DNA of 64,000 nt from Paenirhodobacter ferrireducens (lineage in GTDB: Bacteria; Pseudomonadota; Alphaproteobacteria; Rhodobacterales; Rhodobacteraceae): assembly GCF_004022265.1 (NCBI RefSeq), contig NZ_SAVB01000003.1, positions 155,293 through 219,292 on the forward strand, read 5' to 3'. The notes beneath the pieces are model-generated. The model worked only from the letters and a program-made list of their open reading frames with translations. It made no database searches and had not been told where the DNA came from. The position numbers and the translations under genes were made by a program. This document shows, one piece after another, positions 1-8,128 of the stretch (position 1 is the stretch's first letter; every line of letters starts with the position of its first letter).

Positions 1-1
1 G

Positions 2-439
2 CGCAGCGACCTGATCGCGGCCTTCCGCAAGCGGCTGACCTCGGAGGACGAGGCGGAACGGCTTGCAGCGGCGCGGGCCTGGGCGATCTGGGAGGGCACG
101 ACGATCACCTTGCTGCCGCAGGGCGAGGTCGAGGCAGACTATGGCGACGCGCAGTTCGCGCTGGCCTTCGCGCGTCTGGAAAACCACTATTTCCTGCATG
201 ATTGCTGGCTGCGGCCGGGGCAGTTGCTGGACGACGCGCCGAAGCTGGCCGGCATCCCGGGCGAGATCGTCCATGGCCGCTATGACATGCCCTGTCCCTT
301 GCGCACGGCGTGGGAGCTGCACCGGCGCTGGCCGGAATCCCGGCTGCACATCGTCGAGGGGGCGGGCCATGCCGCGACCGAGCCCGGCATCCGCGACCGG
401 CTGATCCGCGCGACCGACCGCTTCGCCGAGGGCGCCTAG
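2..439 (+). CDS. pip: Prolyl aminopeptidase, C-terminal part (5' end outside window)
   Basis: Partial gene, open at the left edge in frame 2. About 145 residues of the C-terminal half of an alpha/beta-hydrolase of the proline iminopeptidase (S33) family, a cytoplasmic enzyme that removes N-terminal proline from peptides. Visible family features are the cap segment AWAIWEGTT, the acidic strand GEIVHGRYDMPCP that carries the catalytic Asp, and the catalytic His loop IVEGAGHAA about 28 residues before the end. The nucleophile Ser lies upstream of the window. The stop is at 437-439 and overlaps the stop of the convergent AraC gene. Confidence 0.86.
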   Translation, partial: RSDLIAAFRKRLTSEDEAERLAAARAWAIWEGTTITLLPQGEVEADYGDAQFALAFARLENHYFLHDCWLRPGQLLDDAPKLAGIPGEIVHGRYDMPCPLRTAWELHRRWPESRLHIVEGAGHAATEPGIRDRLIRATDRFAEGA

Positions 440-1287
440 GCGCCGCTCCGGGCGGCGCGGACGAGCGCGCGATACTCGGCGGGCGTGCGGCCGGTCCGGG
501 TGCGGAAGGTGCGGGTCAGGTGGCTCTGGCTGGAAAAGCCGCAGGCCGCCGCCACCGTGGCGATCGGCATCGGCCCGCCAAGCAGCGCCTGCGCCCGGGC
601 GATGCGGCGCGCGGTGACCCAGGCATGGGGCGCCGTCCCACGCGACAGCTGGAACATGCGGTGGAAGTGATAGCCCGAAAGACCGGCGAGCGCCGCCAGA
701 TCGTCGAGGTGGATCGCCTCTTCGAGATGCGCCTCGATCCAGTCGTCGATCCGGCGCAGCTGCGCCGCCGTCAGCCCGCCGCGCAGCTGCGGGCGCTGGT
801 GCGCAAGCCCGCCGATCAGCCCCGCGACCGCCGCCTCGGCCCGCAGCACATCGCCCGCCGTCGCCGCCGCGGCAAGCGTGCGCAGCCCTGCGGCCAGCCG
901 GGCATCCTCGGCAAAGGTGCTCTCGCGCAGATCCAGCAGCCGCGCGTCACAGTCGTGGATCGCCGAGAACGCCGTCCGAAGCCGCGCGTCTGACAGATAA
1001 AGATGCACGAAGCGGAAGGGGGCGGTGATCTCCCATTCCGAGCCGCAGCCCTCGGGCATCACGCAGATCGCGCCCGGATGCCCGGCAATGCCCCCGGCAT
1101 CGAGCCGCCGGGTGCCGGTGCCGCCCTCGAGATAGAGGCTGAAGGTGTGGTTCTGCGGCGTCTCGTAGCGGATCCGGTCGTCGTGGTTGTGCCAGATCGC
1201 CACCGCGCAGCCCGCCCCGAGATCGAGGCGCGCGGTGCTCTGCGCAACGGCGGAGCGGCCGAGGAAGTCATGGACCGTGGGGCGCAT
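436..1287 (-). CDS. AraC-family transcriptional regulator
   Basis: About 283 residues when started at the ATG at 1287 (MRPTVHDFLG); a longer reading from 1356 adds only Arg-rich sequence without family resemblance. The N-terminal ~150 residues look like an AraC-type ligand-binding cupin domain (HNHDDRIRYETPQNHTFSLY). The C-terminal ~100 residues carry the two helix-turn-helix motifs: LDDLAALAGLSGYHFHRMFQ and IATVAAACGFSSQSHLTRTF, followed by GRTPAEYR. It is divergent from the DMT exporter at 1391, with about 100 bp between them, so that exporter is its most likely target (inference). The ligand cannot be read from sequence. Confidence 0.88.
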   Translation of the reverse strand: MRPTVHDFLGRSAVAQSTARLDLGAGCAVAIWHNHDDRIRYETPQNHTFSLYLEGGTGTRRLDAGGIAGHPGAICVMPEGCGSEWEITAPFRFVHLYLSDARLRTAFSAIHDCDARLLDLRESTFAEDARLAAGLRTLAAAATAGDVLRAEAAVAGLIGGLAHQRPQLRGGLTAAQLRRIDDWIEAHLEEAIHLDDLAALAGLSGYHFHRMFQLSRGTAPHAWVTARRIARAQALLGGPMPIATVAAACGFSSQSHLTRTFRTRTGRTPAEYRALVRAARSGA

Positions 1288-1390
1288 GAGACATCGGTAG
1301 CGCCGCGCCCCGCGCCGCGAAAGCCCCGCGCGCGATTTCACCGCAAGAACGTGCAAAACACCGCGGGCGCAGATGCGCTAGAGGCAGGGC

Positions 1391-2251
1391 ATGAACACGC
1401 TTTTCCTCTTCGCCGCCACCGTCCTGATCTGGGGCACCACATGGATCGCCATCGCCGCGCAGGTCGGGCCGGTGCCGCTGATCGAGTCGATCTTCCTGCG
1501 CTTTGCGCTTGCCGGGCTGGTCATGCTTGCCGGGCTTGCCGCACTTGGCCGGCTGCGGCGGCCGGCGCAGTGGCGCTTTGTCGTCGTGCAGGCGCTGTGC
1601 CTGTTCTGCTTCAACTTCATCGGGCTCTACAATGCCGCGGCGCTGATCCCCTCGGGGCTGGTGTCGGTGGTGTTCTCGCTTGCCTCGATCTTCAACGCGG
1701 TGAACGCGCGGATCTTCTTCGGCGAGCGGATCACCGGTCGCACGCTGCTGGCCGGGGCGATCGGGGCGGCGGGGCTGGGGCTGCTGTTTCGCGACGACCT
1801 TGGCGGCGCGGCCATGGGCGACACCCTGCGCGGCATCGGCTGGGCCTGTTTCGGCACGCTGATGTTTTCCTTCGGTAACATGGCCTCGCGCAAGAACGGC
1901 CAGCTTGGCGTGACGCCGGTGACGGCGAATGCCTGGGGGATGGGGATCGGGGCCCTGGTGCTCGTCGTGCTGATGCTGGCGGGCGGGCAGGGCGTGGTCT
2001 GGCCCACGGGGGCGCGCTATTGGGCGGCGCTGGCCTATCTGGCGCTGATCGGCTCGGTCGTCGGCTTCACCACCTATCTGCTTCTGGTGGCGCGGATCGG
2101 CTCGGCGCGGGCGGGCTATGCGACGGTGGTCTTCCCGGTGGTGGCGCTGCTGCTCTCGACCCTTTACGAGGGCTTCCACTGGACGCCCGGGGCGTTCGCC
2201 GGCCTGGCCCTGACGCTGATCGGCAATGTGGTGATGTTCGCGCGGCGCTGA
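1391..2251 (+). CDS. DMT-superfamily (EamA) permease
   Basis: 286 residues with about ten hydrophobic segments arranged as two five-helix EamA repeats, typical of drug/metabolite exporters in the inner membrane. The start MNTLFLFAATVLIWGTTWIAI has the family signature W-G-x-x-(F/W) in helix 1; the second repeat begins near residue 145 (GWACFGTLMFSFGNMASR). Substrate is unknown; members export amino acids, metabolites or drugs. The divergent AraC gene suggests inducible expression (inference). Confidence 0.88.
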   Translation: MNTLFLFAATVLIWGTTWIAIAAQVGPVPLIESIFLRFALAGLVMLAGLAALGRLRRPAQWRFVVVQALCLFCFNFIGLYNAAALIPSGLVSVVFSLASIFNAVNARIFFGERITGRTLLAGAIGAAGLGLLFRDDLGGAAMGDTLRGIGWACFGTLMFSFGNMASRKNGQLGVTPVTANAWGMGIGALVLVVLMLAGGQGVVWPTGARYWAALAYLALIGSVVGFTTYLLLVARIGSARAGYATVVFPVVALLLSTLYEGFHWTPGAFAGLALTLIGNVVMFARR

Positions 2252-2290
2252 GACCGTGCGGACCGTTTCCGCGGACGGCCCGAGCCGGGG

Positions 2291-3394
2291 TCACCCCAGG
2301 GACGGTGCGCTCTCGCCCGGACGGGAAATGCTGACCCGGCAGGTGGCGCGTTCGCCGCCGAGCTCACTCAGCCACATGACCCCCGCATGTTCGACATCAA
2401 CCTCCAGCAGGTATTCACCCTCCGTGCCGGGGGCGCGAACCAGAAGGTCCATATCCACCGAGCCGCCCGGCGGCAGCGGATGGTTCAAAGGCTGTTGGTC
2501 GTCCAGCCATTGAACCATGCCGCCGTCGGGGTGGCGCCAGTGGTTTCCCACCGAAAGTCCGCTTTCGCCGGTCGGGGCCCAGATGACGTCCGAGGTGTTG
2601 CGCAAGGTGACGGGGACAGTGCACAGGCTGCCAGCGGTCATCGCCATCCGGGAGGGCACCGCGAGGTCGGCGCGCAGTGACCAGATCGGAAAAGAACCGG
2701 GACAGGTTCCCGACGCCTGATCCATGCGTCGGCGCACGAGATCACTCAGCAGGCTGAGGATTTTGCCGCTGAATAATTTGCCATGTTCGGACGGGAGGGT
2801 ATCGATCGTGCAATGCGGGAGGTTGGCGCGCAGCACGGCTTCGGCATCGTGAAACCGATGGAGCGGATTGGTCAGGTCATATCGGCCAAAGATGAAGGCG
2901 GCGCGCCCGGGATATGGCTCGAAAAGAAACGGGTTCAGGCCGATCAGCAAGGTGACTGCGCGCCCGGAGGTCATCAGCAGCTGCGCGATCTTTTGCGCCA
3001 GCAGGGCCCCTTGGCAATTGCCGCCGATGAACAGGGGGCCTGCCAGCGCCAGAGAATGGAGTTCCGCCGCGCACATGAGCGCCATATGCAGGTGGTTCTC
3101 GGCGCTGGTCTCGACGACCAGATGCCCCGATCGCATGCCGTAAACGGGCTGATCCGGCCCCAGGGCGTCGGCGAAAGCGGCAAATTCTACATACCCCTGG
3201 AAGCACCAGACCAGAGGGGGGCGGGAACCGCCAATATTGACGCCGTAGATCAGCCCGTTCTCGCTGACCACCTCGCCCTGCCACCACGGCCGGGTGACGG
3301 CCCCAACGGTCTGGCGGAGCCGGTCAAGCAAGGCCGGATCGATCAACCCCTGTCGCGCAGGCGCAGCGTCTGGAAAATCGCGCGGCCGGGTCAT
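2291..3394 (-). CDS. Thioesterase-like alpha/beta hydrolase with Cys nucleophile and C-terminal Ig-like domain
   Basis: 367 residues, last gene of the leftward cluster. Residues ~50-230 resemble a stand-alone thioesterase of NRPS/PKS type: nucleophile elbow FIGGNCQGALLAQ (Cys in place of the usual Ser), an acidic position in FIFGRYDLTN and a candidate catalytic His in LPSEHGKLF. Residues ~240-355 form a beta-rich Ig-like domain (VPVTLRNTSDVIWAPTG, SVGNHWRHPDGG, GEYLLEVDVEHAGVMWL) of a kind seen appended to glycosyltransferase and methyltransferase proteins of surface polysaccharide loci. Its start overlaps the upstream stop by 4 bp (ATGA), so the two are translationally coupled. The likely role is release or transfer of the acyl group carried by the cluster ACP (inference); Cys thioesterases are known in some beta-lactone and beta-lactam forming assembly lines. 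Confidence 0.72.
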   Translation of the reverse strand: MTRPRDFPDAAPARQGLIDPALLDRLRQTVGAVTRPWWQGEVVSENGLIYGVNIGGSRPPLVWCFQGYVEFAAFADALGPDQPVYGMRSGHLVVETSAENHLHMALMCAAELHSLALAGPLFIGGNCQGALLAQKIAQLLMTSGRAVTLLIGLNPFLFEPYPGRAAFIFGRYDLTNPLHRFHDAEAVLRANLPHCTIDTLPSEHGKLFSGKILSLLSDLVRRRMDQASGTCPGSFPIWSLRADLAVPSRMAMTAGSLCTVPVTLRNTSDVIWAPTGESGLSVGNHWRHPDGGMVQWLDDQQPLNHPLPPGGSVDMDLLVRAPGTEGEYLLEVDVEHAGVMWLSELGGERATCRVSISRPGESAPSLG

Positions 3395-4839
3395 CGCCGC
3401 CTCAGCCAGCCATTGAAATTGAAGGTGGCATTGTAGCCGAAGCGGTCACAAAACCGCGCGTCAATCTCGTAGTCCTGCGACCGCCGCGCCAGAAAGGCAT
3501 CGATCGCCCGGGACGGCGGAGAGAGCACGGACGAGCCGGACGGCGTGTCGCTGTCGCTGCGGAACGCACCGTCCTCGATGACCATATAGTCCCCCGCCGT
3601 CAAAAGCGGATCGAAATAGTCGAGCACGGCGGTGCAGGTTTCTTCGTCATGGGCGGAGTCCTCGATGACGAGAAGCGGGTGCCCCAGGCTTCGCACATCA
3701 TCCGGCGACAGCACCTGCGCCAGATTTCGGGCATCGCCCACGCGCGCATCGATCCCCGGGTGGGAGCTGGGCACACGCGGCATGAGATCAACGCTTATGA
3801 CCCGAACCTCAAGGCCCAGGGCTGCCATGGTATCGGCCAGCCACTCGGTCCGCCCGCCTTCCAGGCTGCCGATCTCGATCACCGCCGCCGGCTTCAGCTG
3901 CCCGAGCAACGCCAGATAATTGGCCATGTCGAGCGGATTGAGCAGCATCGCCCGATCCTTGTAACGATACCCGAGGCTGCCTTTCAGCAATGCGGTCAGC
4001 ACGTCATCGGGCAAGGCGCTGGAGAAGTTTCTGGCCCCGGTTCCCGGTCTCGGTCCCGAACCGGCAGGCAGCAGTTTCGGGCGATTGCCGTCGAGCCGTT
4101 CCAGTTCCGCGATTTTGCACAGGTTGCGCAGCGGGCGGCTAAGGTCCAGGGATTCGAGGACAGCGGCAAGCGCAGCGGTGGTCTCAAGCCGCGCCCGCGG
4201 GACGATCACCGCCAGACCGAAGAGCAGGGGCAACCAGACGACTCTGAATTCTTCGCTCCGCGGGAGCAGGAAGTCCTCGATCGCCGTCCGGACGCCATTG
4301 CGCGGGCCGCCCTCATGTATCGCATGGAATGAGCCGGCATTATATCCCCCCGGCGACAGGCCCCGCTCCCGGGGCAGAACGCCGCCGATGCGGAATTCTT
4401 GCCGGTCTTTTTCGGGAATGCGGTCCGGGCAGTAATAGAGATCGCGCCGGCCATAGGGCCATTCCACGTCGTGGCAGATCGTGATCGGCGCGTGTGCGTC
4501 CACCGGTCCTTGCGTCCCATAGATCATCTCTAGCTCATGGTAGACGGTGTACCAGTTGTGATCGCCGTCGATCAGAACGACGTCGGCCGGGAGCAAGTCG
4601 CCCAATACTTCCAGGCTGGGGCGGCGGTGGACGAAAACGGCACCGGCAAAGCGGTCCTGAAGCCCCTCCATATCGAGGCTTGGCTCGGGATCGACGAGCT
4701 CCACCCGCGCCCCGGCCGTCTGCGCCCAGGAGGCCAGAAGGCGGGAGGTGCGCCCCCTGTCCACTCCGATTTCGATCACCCGCCGGGCCTTTGCGGCTTC
4801 GAGGATGGGTTTGACGACACTTGGCCAGAACTGGAACAC
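3391..4839 (-). CDS. Two-domain protein: SAM methyltransferase fused to CmcI-family (cephalosporin hydroxylase-like) domain
   Basis: 482 residues. Residues ~1-200 look like a class I SAM-dependent methyltransferase: motif I RRVIEIGVDRGRTSRLLA, an acidic motif II (VELVDPEP) and DVVLIDGDHNWYTVYHEL. A linker of ~60 residues is followed by a second Rossmann fold (~290-482) typical of the CmcI family: AVIEIGSLEGGRTEWLADTM, RVISVDLMP, HPLLVIEDSAHDEETCTAVL and DYMVIEDGAF. CmcI-like proteins are O-methyltransferase homologues despite the hydroxylase name. The gene starts 22 bp after the GT2-TylF gene and overlaps the thioesterase start. Three methyltransferase-like domains in two consecutive genes suggest a methylated sugar or polyketide-like product (inference). 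Confidence 0.75.
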   Translation of the reverse strand: MFQFWPSVVKPILEAAKARRVIEIGVDRGRTSRLLASWAQTAGARVELVDPEPSLDMEGLQDRFAGAVFVHRRPSLEVLGDLLPADVVLIDGDHNWYTVYHELEMIYGTQGPVDAHAPITICHDVEWPYGRRDLYYCPDRIPEKDRQEFRIGGVLPRERGLSPGGYNAGSFHAIHEGGPRNGVRTAIEDFLLPRSEEFRVVWLPLLFGLAVIVPRARLETTAALAAVLESLDLSRPLRNLCKIAELERLDGNRPKLLPAGSGPRPGTGARNFSSALPDDVLTALLKGSLGYRYKDRAMLLNPLDMANYLALLGQLKPAAVIEIGSLEGGRTEWLADTMAALGLEVRVISVDLMPRVPSSHPGIDARVGDARNLAQVLSPDDVRSLGHPLLVIEDSAHDEETCTAVLDYFDPLLTAGDYMVIEDGAFRSDSDTPSGSSVLSPPSRAIDAFLARRSQDYEIDARFCDRFGYNATFNFNGWLRRR

Positions 4840-4861
4840 GGATGCTGTCTCCGATGAATGT

Positions 4862-6634
4862 TCAGGACTTGCGCCAATAGGCGCCAGTCCAATCGATCAT
4901 GGTGATGGGGGGCGTAATGCCGCGCGCGGACCTGAACCGGTCCACCGCCTGGGCGCATTGTCCCAGGCCGCCGTAGTCGTCGATGACGATGAACCCGCCC
5001 GGAGAAACGCGATCATAAAGCGCTTCCAGCGCCTGCATGGTGGAACTGTAAAGGTCGCCATCCAGCCGCAGCACCGCCAACTGTCCGACCTCGCAGTCAG
5101 CTAGGGTATCGGCAAAGAAGCCGGGCAGGAACCGCACCCGCGCGTCGAGCAGACCGAAATCGGCGAAGGCCCGCTCCACCCGCTGCTGGGATACTGCCAG
5201 CGAGGGAAAATGCTCTCGCGAAAGATCCATGCCCTGATCTTCCGGGTACGACGGCGGGGGCAGGCCGGCGAAGGAATCTGCAAGCCACACGGTCCGCTCC
5301 CGGTCCCCGCTCAGGTCCAGAACGGCCTTCATGAACAGGCTGGCTCCGCCACGCCAGACGCCGCATTCCATGACGTCTCCAGCCACACCTTCGGCCAAGG
5401 CGGTGGTCACGCACCACTGCAGATGTTCCAGACGCTGGCGCCCGATCATCGTGTAGCCAAGGGGCGGGCCGGCATTCGCGGTTAGGGTGTCGATACCGCG
5501 CGCGCGGATGCGGCGTTTTTCGTCCAGAGCCAGCGCCAGCTTGCCGGGCACATCATAGAGTGTTTCCGTCCAGAACGCGGGGGGAACCTCCTTCGCGCCG
5601 CGCAGCGAGTCGAGCGCGACCTCGGTTTCAAGCCCCGTCTCATTGAGCAAGACCGCTTTCAGGAGATCCAGATACCGGCCCGTCGCATCAGGGCCCATCC
5701 GGACGACGGTCGCGTCTTCGCGCGCGGCCGCATGGCCCGCGGCAAGCTGGCGGTGATAGGTTTCGCTCGCCGCGCGCGACACCGGCCCGAAATAGCTGCG
5801 TTCCGCGTCCACCACGCGAATCCGCCCCCGAAGGCGGTAATATTCCTTGGCCGCTCTCTTGTTGACCTCCAGTGAGTCGCTTCCGGCATTGGTATGGGTC
5901 CCGCCGTGAATTTGGTGGAACACGCCCTCTCCGAGGACCGTCACCTGCCGTGTTCCCGGGCGCTCCAGGGCCCGCCACAGGAGATCCGCATTGGCAGCGC
6001 CGCCGCCCGGGCTCTCGAAGGCCGGATCGTAGCCGCCGAGATCTTGCCAAAGACCCCGAGGCAGGAACAGGAGATTGCTTTCGCTCAAAGGCCCGAACCA
6101 GCCCCGGACGACATTCTCGGCGAAGGGGCTGATGTCGAACAGGCGATAGCCGTTGTTCTGCCAGTCGATCCCGGCCAGCAGCCGGTCCTCCCACGCCGCA
6201 TCATAGCCCTGCTGCATGGTGATCCATTGCGGGCCAGGCCCGATCTGGAACGACAGGGTGGTGACAACCGCGGCAGGATCGGTGCGCGCCGCGCGGCGGC
6301 AGGCGTCCAGCAAACCCGGACTCGCCATTCGGGCGCCGTCGATATTGACCCCCACCAGGGGGGCTGCCGCGAGGCTCAGGCCGTGATTGATGGCCCGCAC
6401 CGGTGACGGGGCGGGATCGGGGAAGGAATGGATCTGCAGGTTCAGGCCCAGATCCGCGAAATCCTCGGCTTTGGGCGGATGGCGTGATCCGTTGTCGATG
6501 ACGATCACTTCGTAATCCGTCGCCGCAATGCCCTGCTGGTACTGCGGCGACAGGCTGTAAAGTGTCCGCGGCAGCTCTCGTGCCATCTCATAGCTGATGA
6601 CGATCAGGCTGAGTTCGGGCGTCTTGTCGCTCAT
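4862..6634 (-). CDS. Fusion of GT2 glycosyltransferase and TylF/MycF-type O-methyltransferase
   Basis: 590 residues. N-terminal ~1-290 is a GT-A family 2 glycosyltransferase: LSLIVISYEMARELPRTLYS, EVIVIDNGS, and VGVNIDGARM at the position of the metal-binding DxD. The C-terminal ~370-590 is a macrocin-O-methyltransferase (TylF) domain: GPPLGYTMIGRQRLEHLQ, DVMECGVWRGGASLFMKA, VWLADSFAGLPPP, AVLRLDGDLYSSTMQALEAL and GGFIVIDDYGGLGQCAQAVD, matching the metal-dependent TylF/MycF sugar methyltransferase signature. ATG overlaps the ACP stop by 4 bp. The architecture suggests one protein that transfers and methylates a sugar. Acceptor unknown. Confidence 0.8.
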   Translation of the reverse strand: MSDKTPELSLIVISYEMARELPRTLYSLSPQYQQGIAATDYEVIVIDNGSRHPPKAEDFADLGLNLQIHSFPDPAPSPVRAINHGLSLAAAPLVGVNIDGARMASPGLLDACRRAARTDPAAVVTTLSFQIGPGPQWITMQQGYDAAWEDRLLAGIDWQNNGYRLFDISPFAENVVRGWFGPLSESNLLFLPRGLWQDLGGYDPAFESPGGGAANADLLWRALERPGTRQVTVLGEGVFHQIHGGTHTNAGSDSLEVNKRAAKEYYRLRGRIRVVDAERSYFGPVSRAASETYHRQLAAGHAAAREDATVVRMGPDATGRYLDLLKAVLLNETGLETEVALDSLRGAKEVPPAFWTETLYDVPGKLALALDEKRRIRARGIDTLTANAGPPLGYTMIGRQRLEHLQWCVTTALAEGVAGDVMECGVWRGGASLFMKAVLDLSGDRERTVWLADSFAGLPPPSYPEDQGMDLSREHFPSLAVSQQRVERAFADFGLLDARVRFLPGFFADTLADCEVGQLAVLRLDGDLYSSTMQALEALYDRVSPGGFIVIDDYGGLGQCAQAVDRFRSARGITPPITMIDWTGAYWRKS

Positions 6635-6879
6635 CCGATGATGCCGTTGGCCTGCAGGTCGGCAAGGAGTTCATCGACTGTCGAGTTGCGCAGGAACAGC
6701 GTGGCATCGATTTCGGTGTTGAAATGTTCTTCCATCGCGCCCGCCATCACGACCGCGTCGACTGAATCGAGCCCGATATTGTTAAACCGGGAATCGCCTT
6801 TGATGTCGGCCGGGTCGACATGCAGCAGCGACGCGAGAAAATCGGTGATCCACGCTCTGACCACATCTGCCTTCAACAT
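6631..6879 (-). CDS. Acyl carrier protein (stand-alone)
   Basis: 82 residues, PP-binding domain. The 4'-phosphopantetheine attachment Ser is in NIGLDSVDAVVMAGAMEEHF (Ser at about residue 39), followed by helix III and the C-terminal LRNSTVDELLADLQ. It is not the housekeeping AcpP by context: it lies between a cytochrome P450 and a glycosyltransferase and downstream of a fatty acyl-AMP ligase, so it most likely carries the acyl group activated by that ligase while P450 and later enzymes act on it (inference). Stop overlaps the next start (ATGA). Confidence 0.88.
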   Translation of the reverse strand: MLKADVVRAWITDFLASLLHVDPADIKGDSRFNNIGLDSVDAVVMAGAMEEHFNTEIDATLFLRNSTVDELLADLQANGIIG

Positions 6880-6919
6880 AAGTACCTCGCTGTCGGGCGA
6901 TTTCTGACGCCCATGATGA

Positions 6920-8128
6920 TTAGATCTGCACGGGAAGGCTGTTCATGCGCCTTTGATTGTGAAGAGGCCGCCACGGCGGCTTCTCCAGGACGACGTGGGG
7001 GCGTGGCCCTTCGAGCACCTCGCGCGTGGCCATTTCCGCCTCCATGCGGGCGATCCATCCGCCCAGACAGTGATGCAGCCCACCGCCGAAGGATTGCACC
7101 GACGGGCCGGTGCGCCCCGGGAGATAGCGGTCGGGATCCGGATAGGCACGCGGGTCCCGATTGGCGGCGGCGATCATCAGAATCAGGTGCTGACCCGCTT
7201 TGACCTGGCAATCTGCGATGGTCTGATCCGTCATCGCCCGGCGCCGAACCTGTTGGATGGGGGCTTCCAGACGCAGTGCCTCGTTCACCGCGCCGGAGAT
7301 GAGGGCGGGATCGGCGGCCATGCTGTCACAGTGTTCGGGGTGGCGCAGAAGCAACCATAGGCCATTGCCGATCAACGCTGCGGTGGTCTCGAAGCCGGCC
7401 ATGAACACAAAGCTGGCAAGGGCGGCCAGATGGTACTCGTCCATGGGCTGGTCCGCTTCATCATTTCGGCTGAGTAAAAGTGAAAGCCCGTCATCTGCCG
7501 GCGTGCGGCGGCGCTCGGCGAGCCGGTCGCGCAAGAAGACATGGGCTTCCTCCAGGCGCAGATTTGCCGAGCGGTAGTCGCGAATCGAACATCCCCGGTT
7601 GAGGATCACTGGCACCCCGGCCAGCGTGGCGGCAAGCCAGAGCGCCTCATCGTCGGAAAGACCATAGAGCCACCCCATGAAAAGCGGCGGCAACGGGTCG
7701 GCGTAATCGCGCATCAGGTCGATCCCGCCATCCCGGGCCAGCGGGGCGATGAGGCGGTGGGCAATGCGCTGCACCGCCGCGGCGCAGCTGGCTTGCGAGC
7801 GCAATGCCAAAAGCCGCGCAACAAGCGAACGCAGCGGCCCGTGCGATGGCGGGTTGCGGAAAAACAGCGCCATCTTCAGCAGGCGGAGCAGCTCAACCGG
7901 ATTGTCCCCGAGGGCGCGGGACACATCGCCAACGAACTGCCCGAGATCGAGGGTCAGCAGGCTGGAATTGGTGAAAGCTTCGCTCACCTCCCGGTGACGC
8001 AGAAGAACCCACGCCTGTTCCGTGTCGGTCCAGAAAATCGGCGCCTGTTCGCGCAAGGCGGAATAGACCGGATGCGGGTTGTCCCGCAGGCCGGGCGCCA
8101 GGCTGTTGAACGACGCAAGATCAATCAT
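6920..8128 (-). CDS. Cytochrome P450
   Basis: 402 residues with ATG at 8128 (MIDLASFNSLAPGLRDNPHP), whose first 8 bp overlap the end of the acyl-AMP ligase gene. A longer open frame to 8359 is antisense overlap without P450 character. Bacterial class I P450 features are all present: I-helix oxygen-binding motif FVFMAGFETTAALI, K-helix ExxR (EALRLEAP), and the haem loop SFGGGLHHCLGGWIARME with the Cys thiolate. The B-to-C helix motif reads RNPPSHGPLRSLV. Expected reaction: hydroxylation or desaturation of an acyl or aminoacyl group, probably ACP-bound given the next gene (inference). No dedicated ferredoxin or reductase is encoded nearby. Confidence 0.9.
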   Translation of the reverse strand: MIDLASFNSLAPGLRDNPHPVYSALREQAPIFWTDTEQAWVLLRHREVSEAFTNSSLLTLDLGQFVGDVSRALGDNPVELLRLLKMALFFRNPPSHGPLRSLVARLLALRSQASCAAAVQRIAHRLIAPLARDGGIDLMRDYADPLPPLFMGWLYGLSDDEALWLAATLAGVPVILNRGCSIRDYRSANLRLEEAHVFLRDRLAERRRTPADDGLSLLLSRNDEADQPMDEYHLAALASFVFMAGFETTAALIGNGLWLLLRHPEHCDSMAADPALISGAVNEALRLEAPIQQVRRRAMTDQTIADCQVKAGQHLILMIAAANRDPRAYPDPDRYLPGRTGPSVQSFGGGLHHCLGGWIARMEAEMATREVLEGPRPHVVLEKPPWRPLHNQRRMNSLPVQI

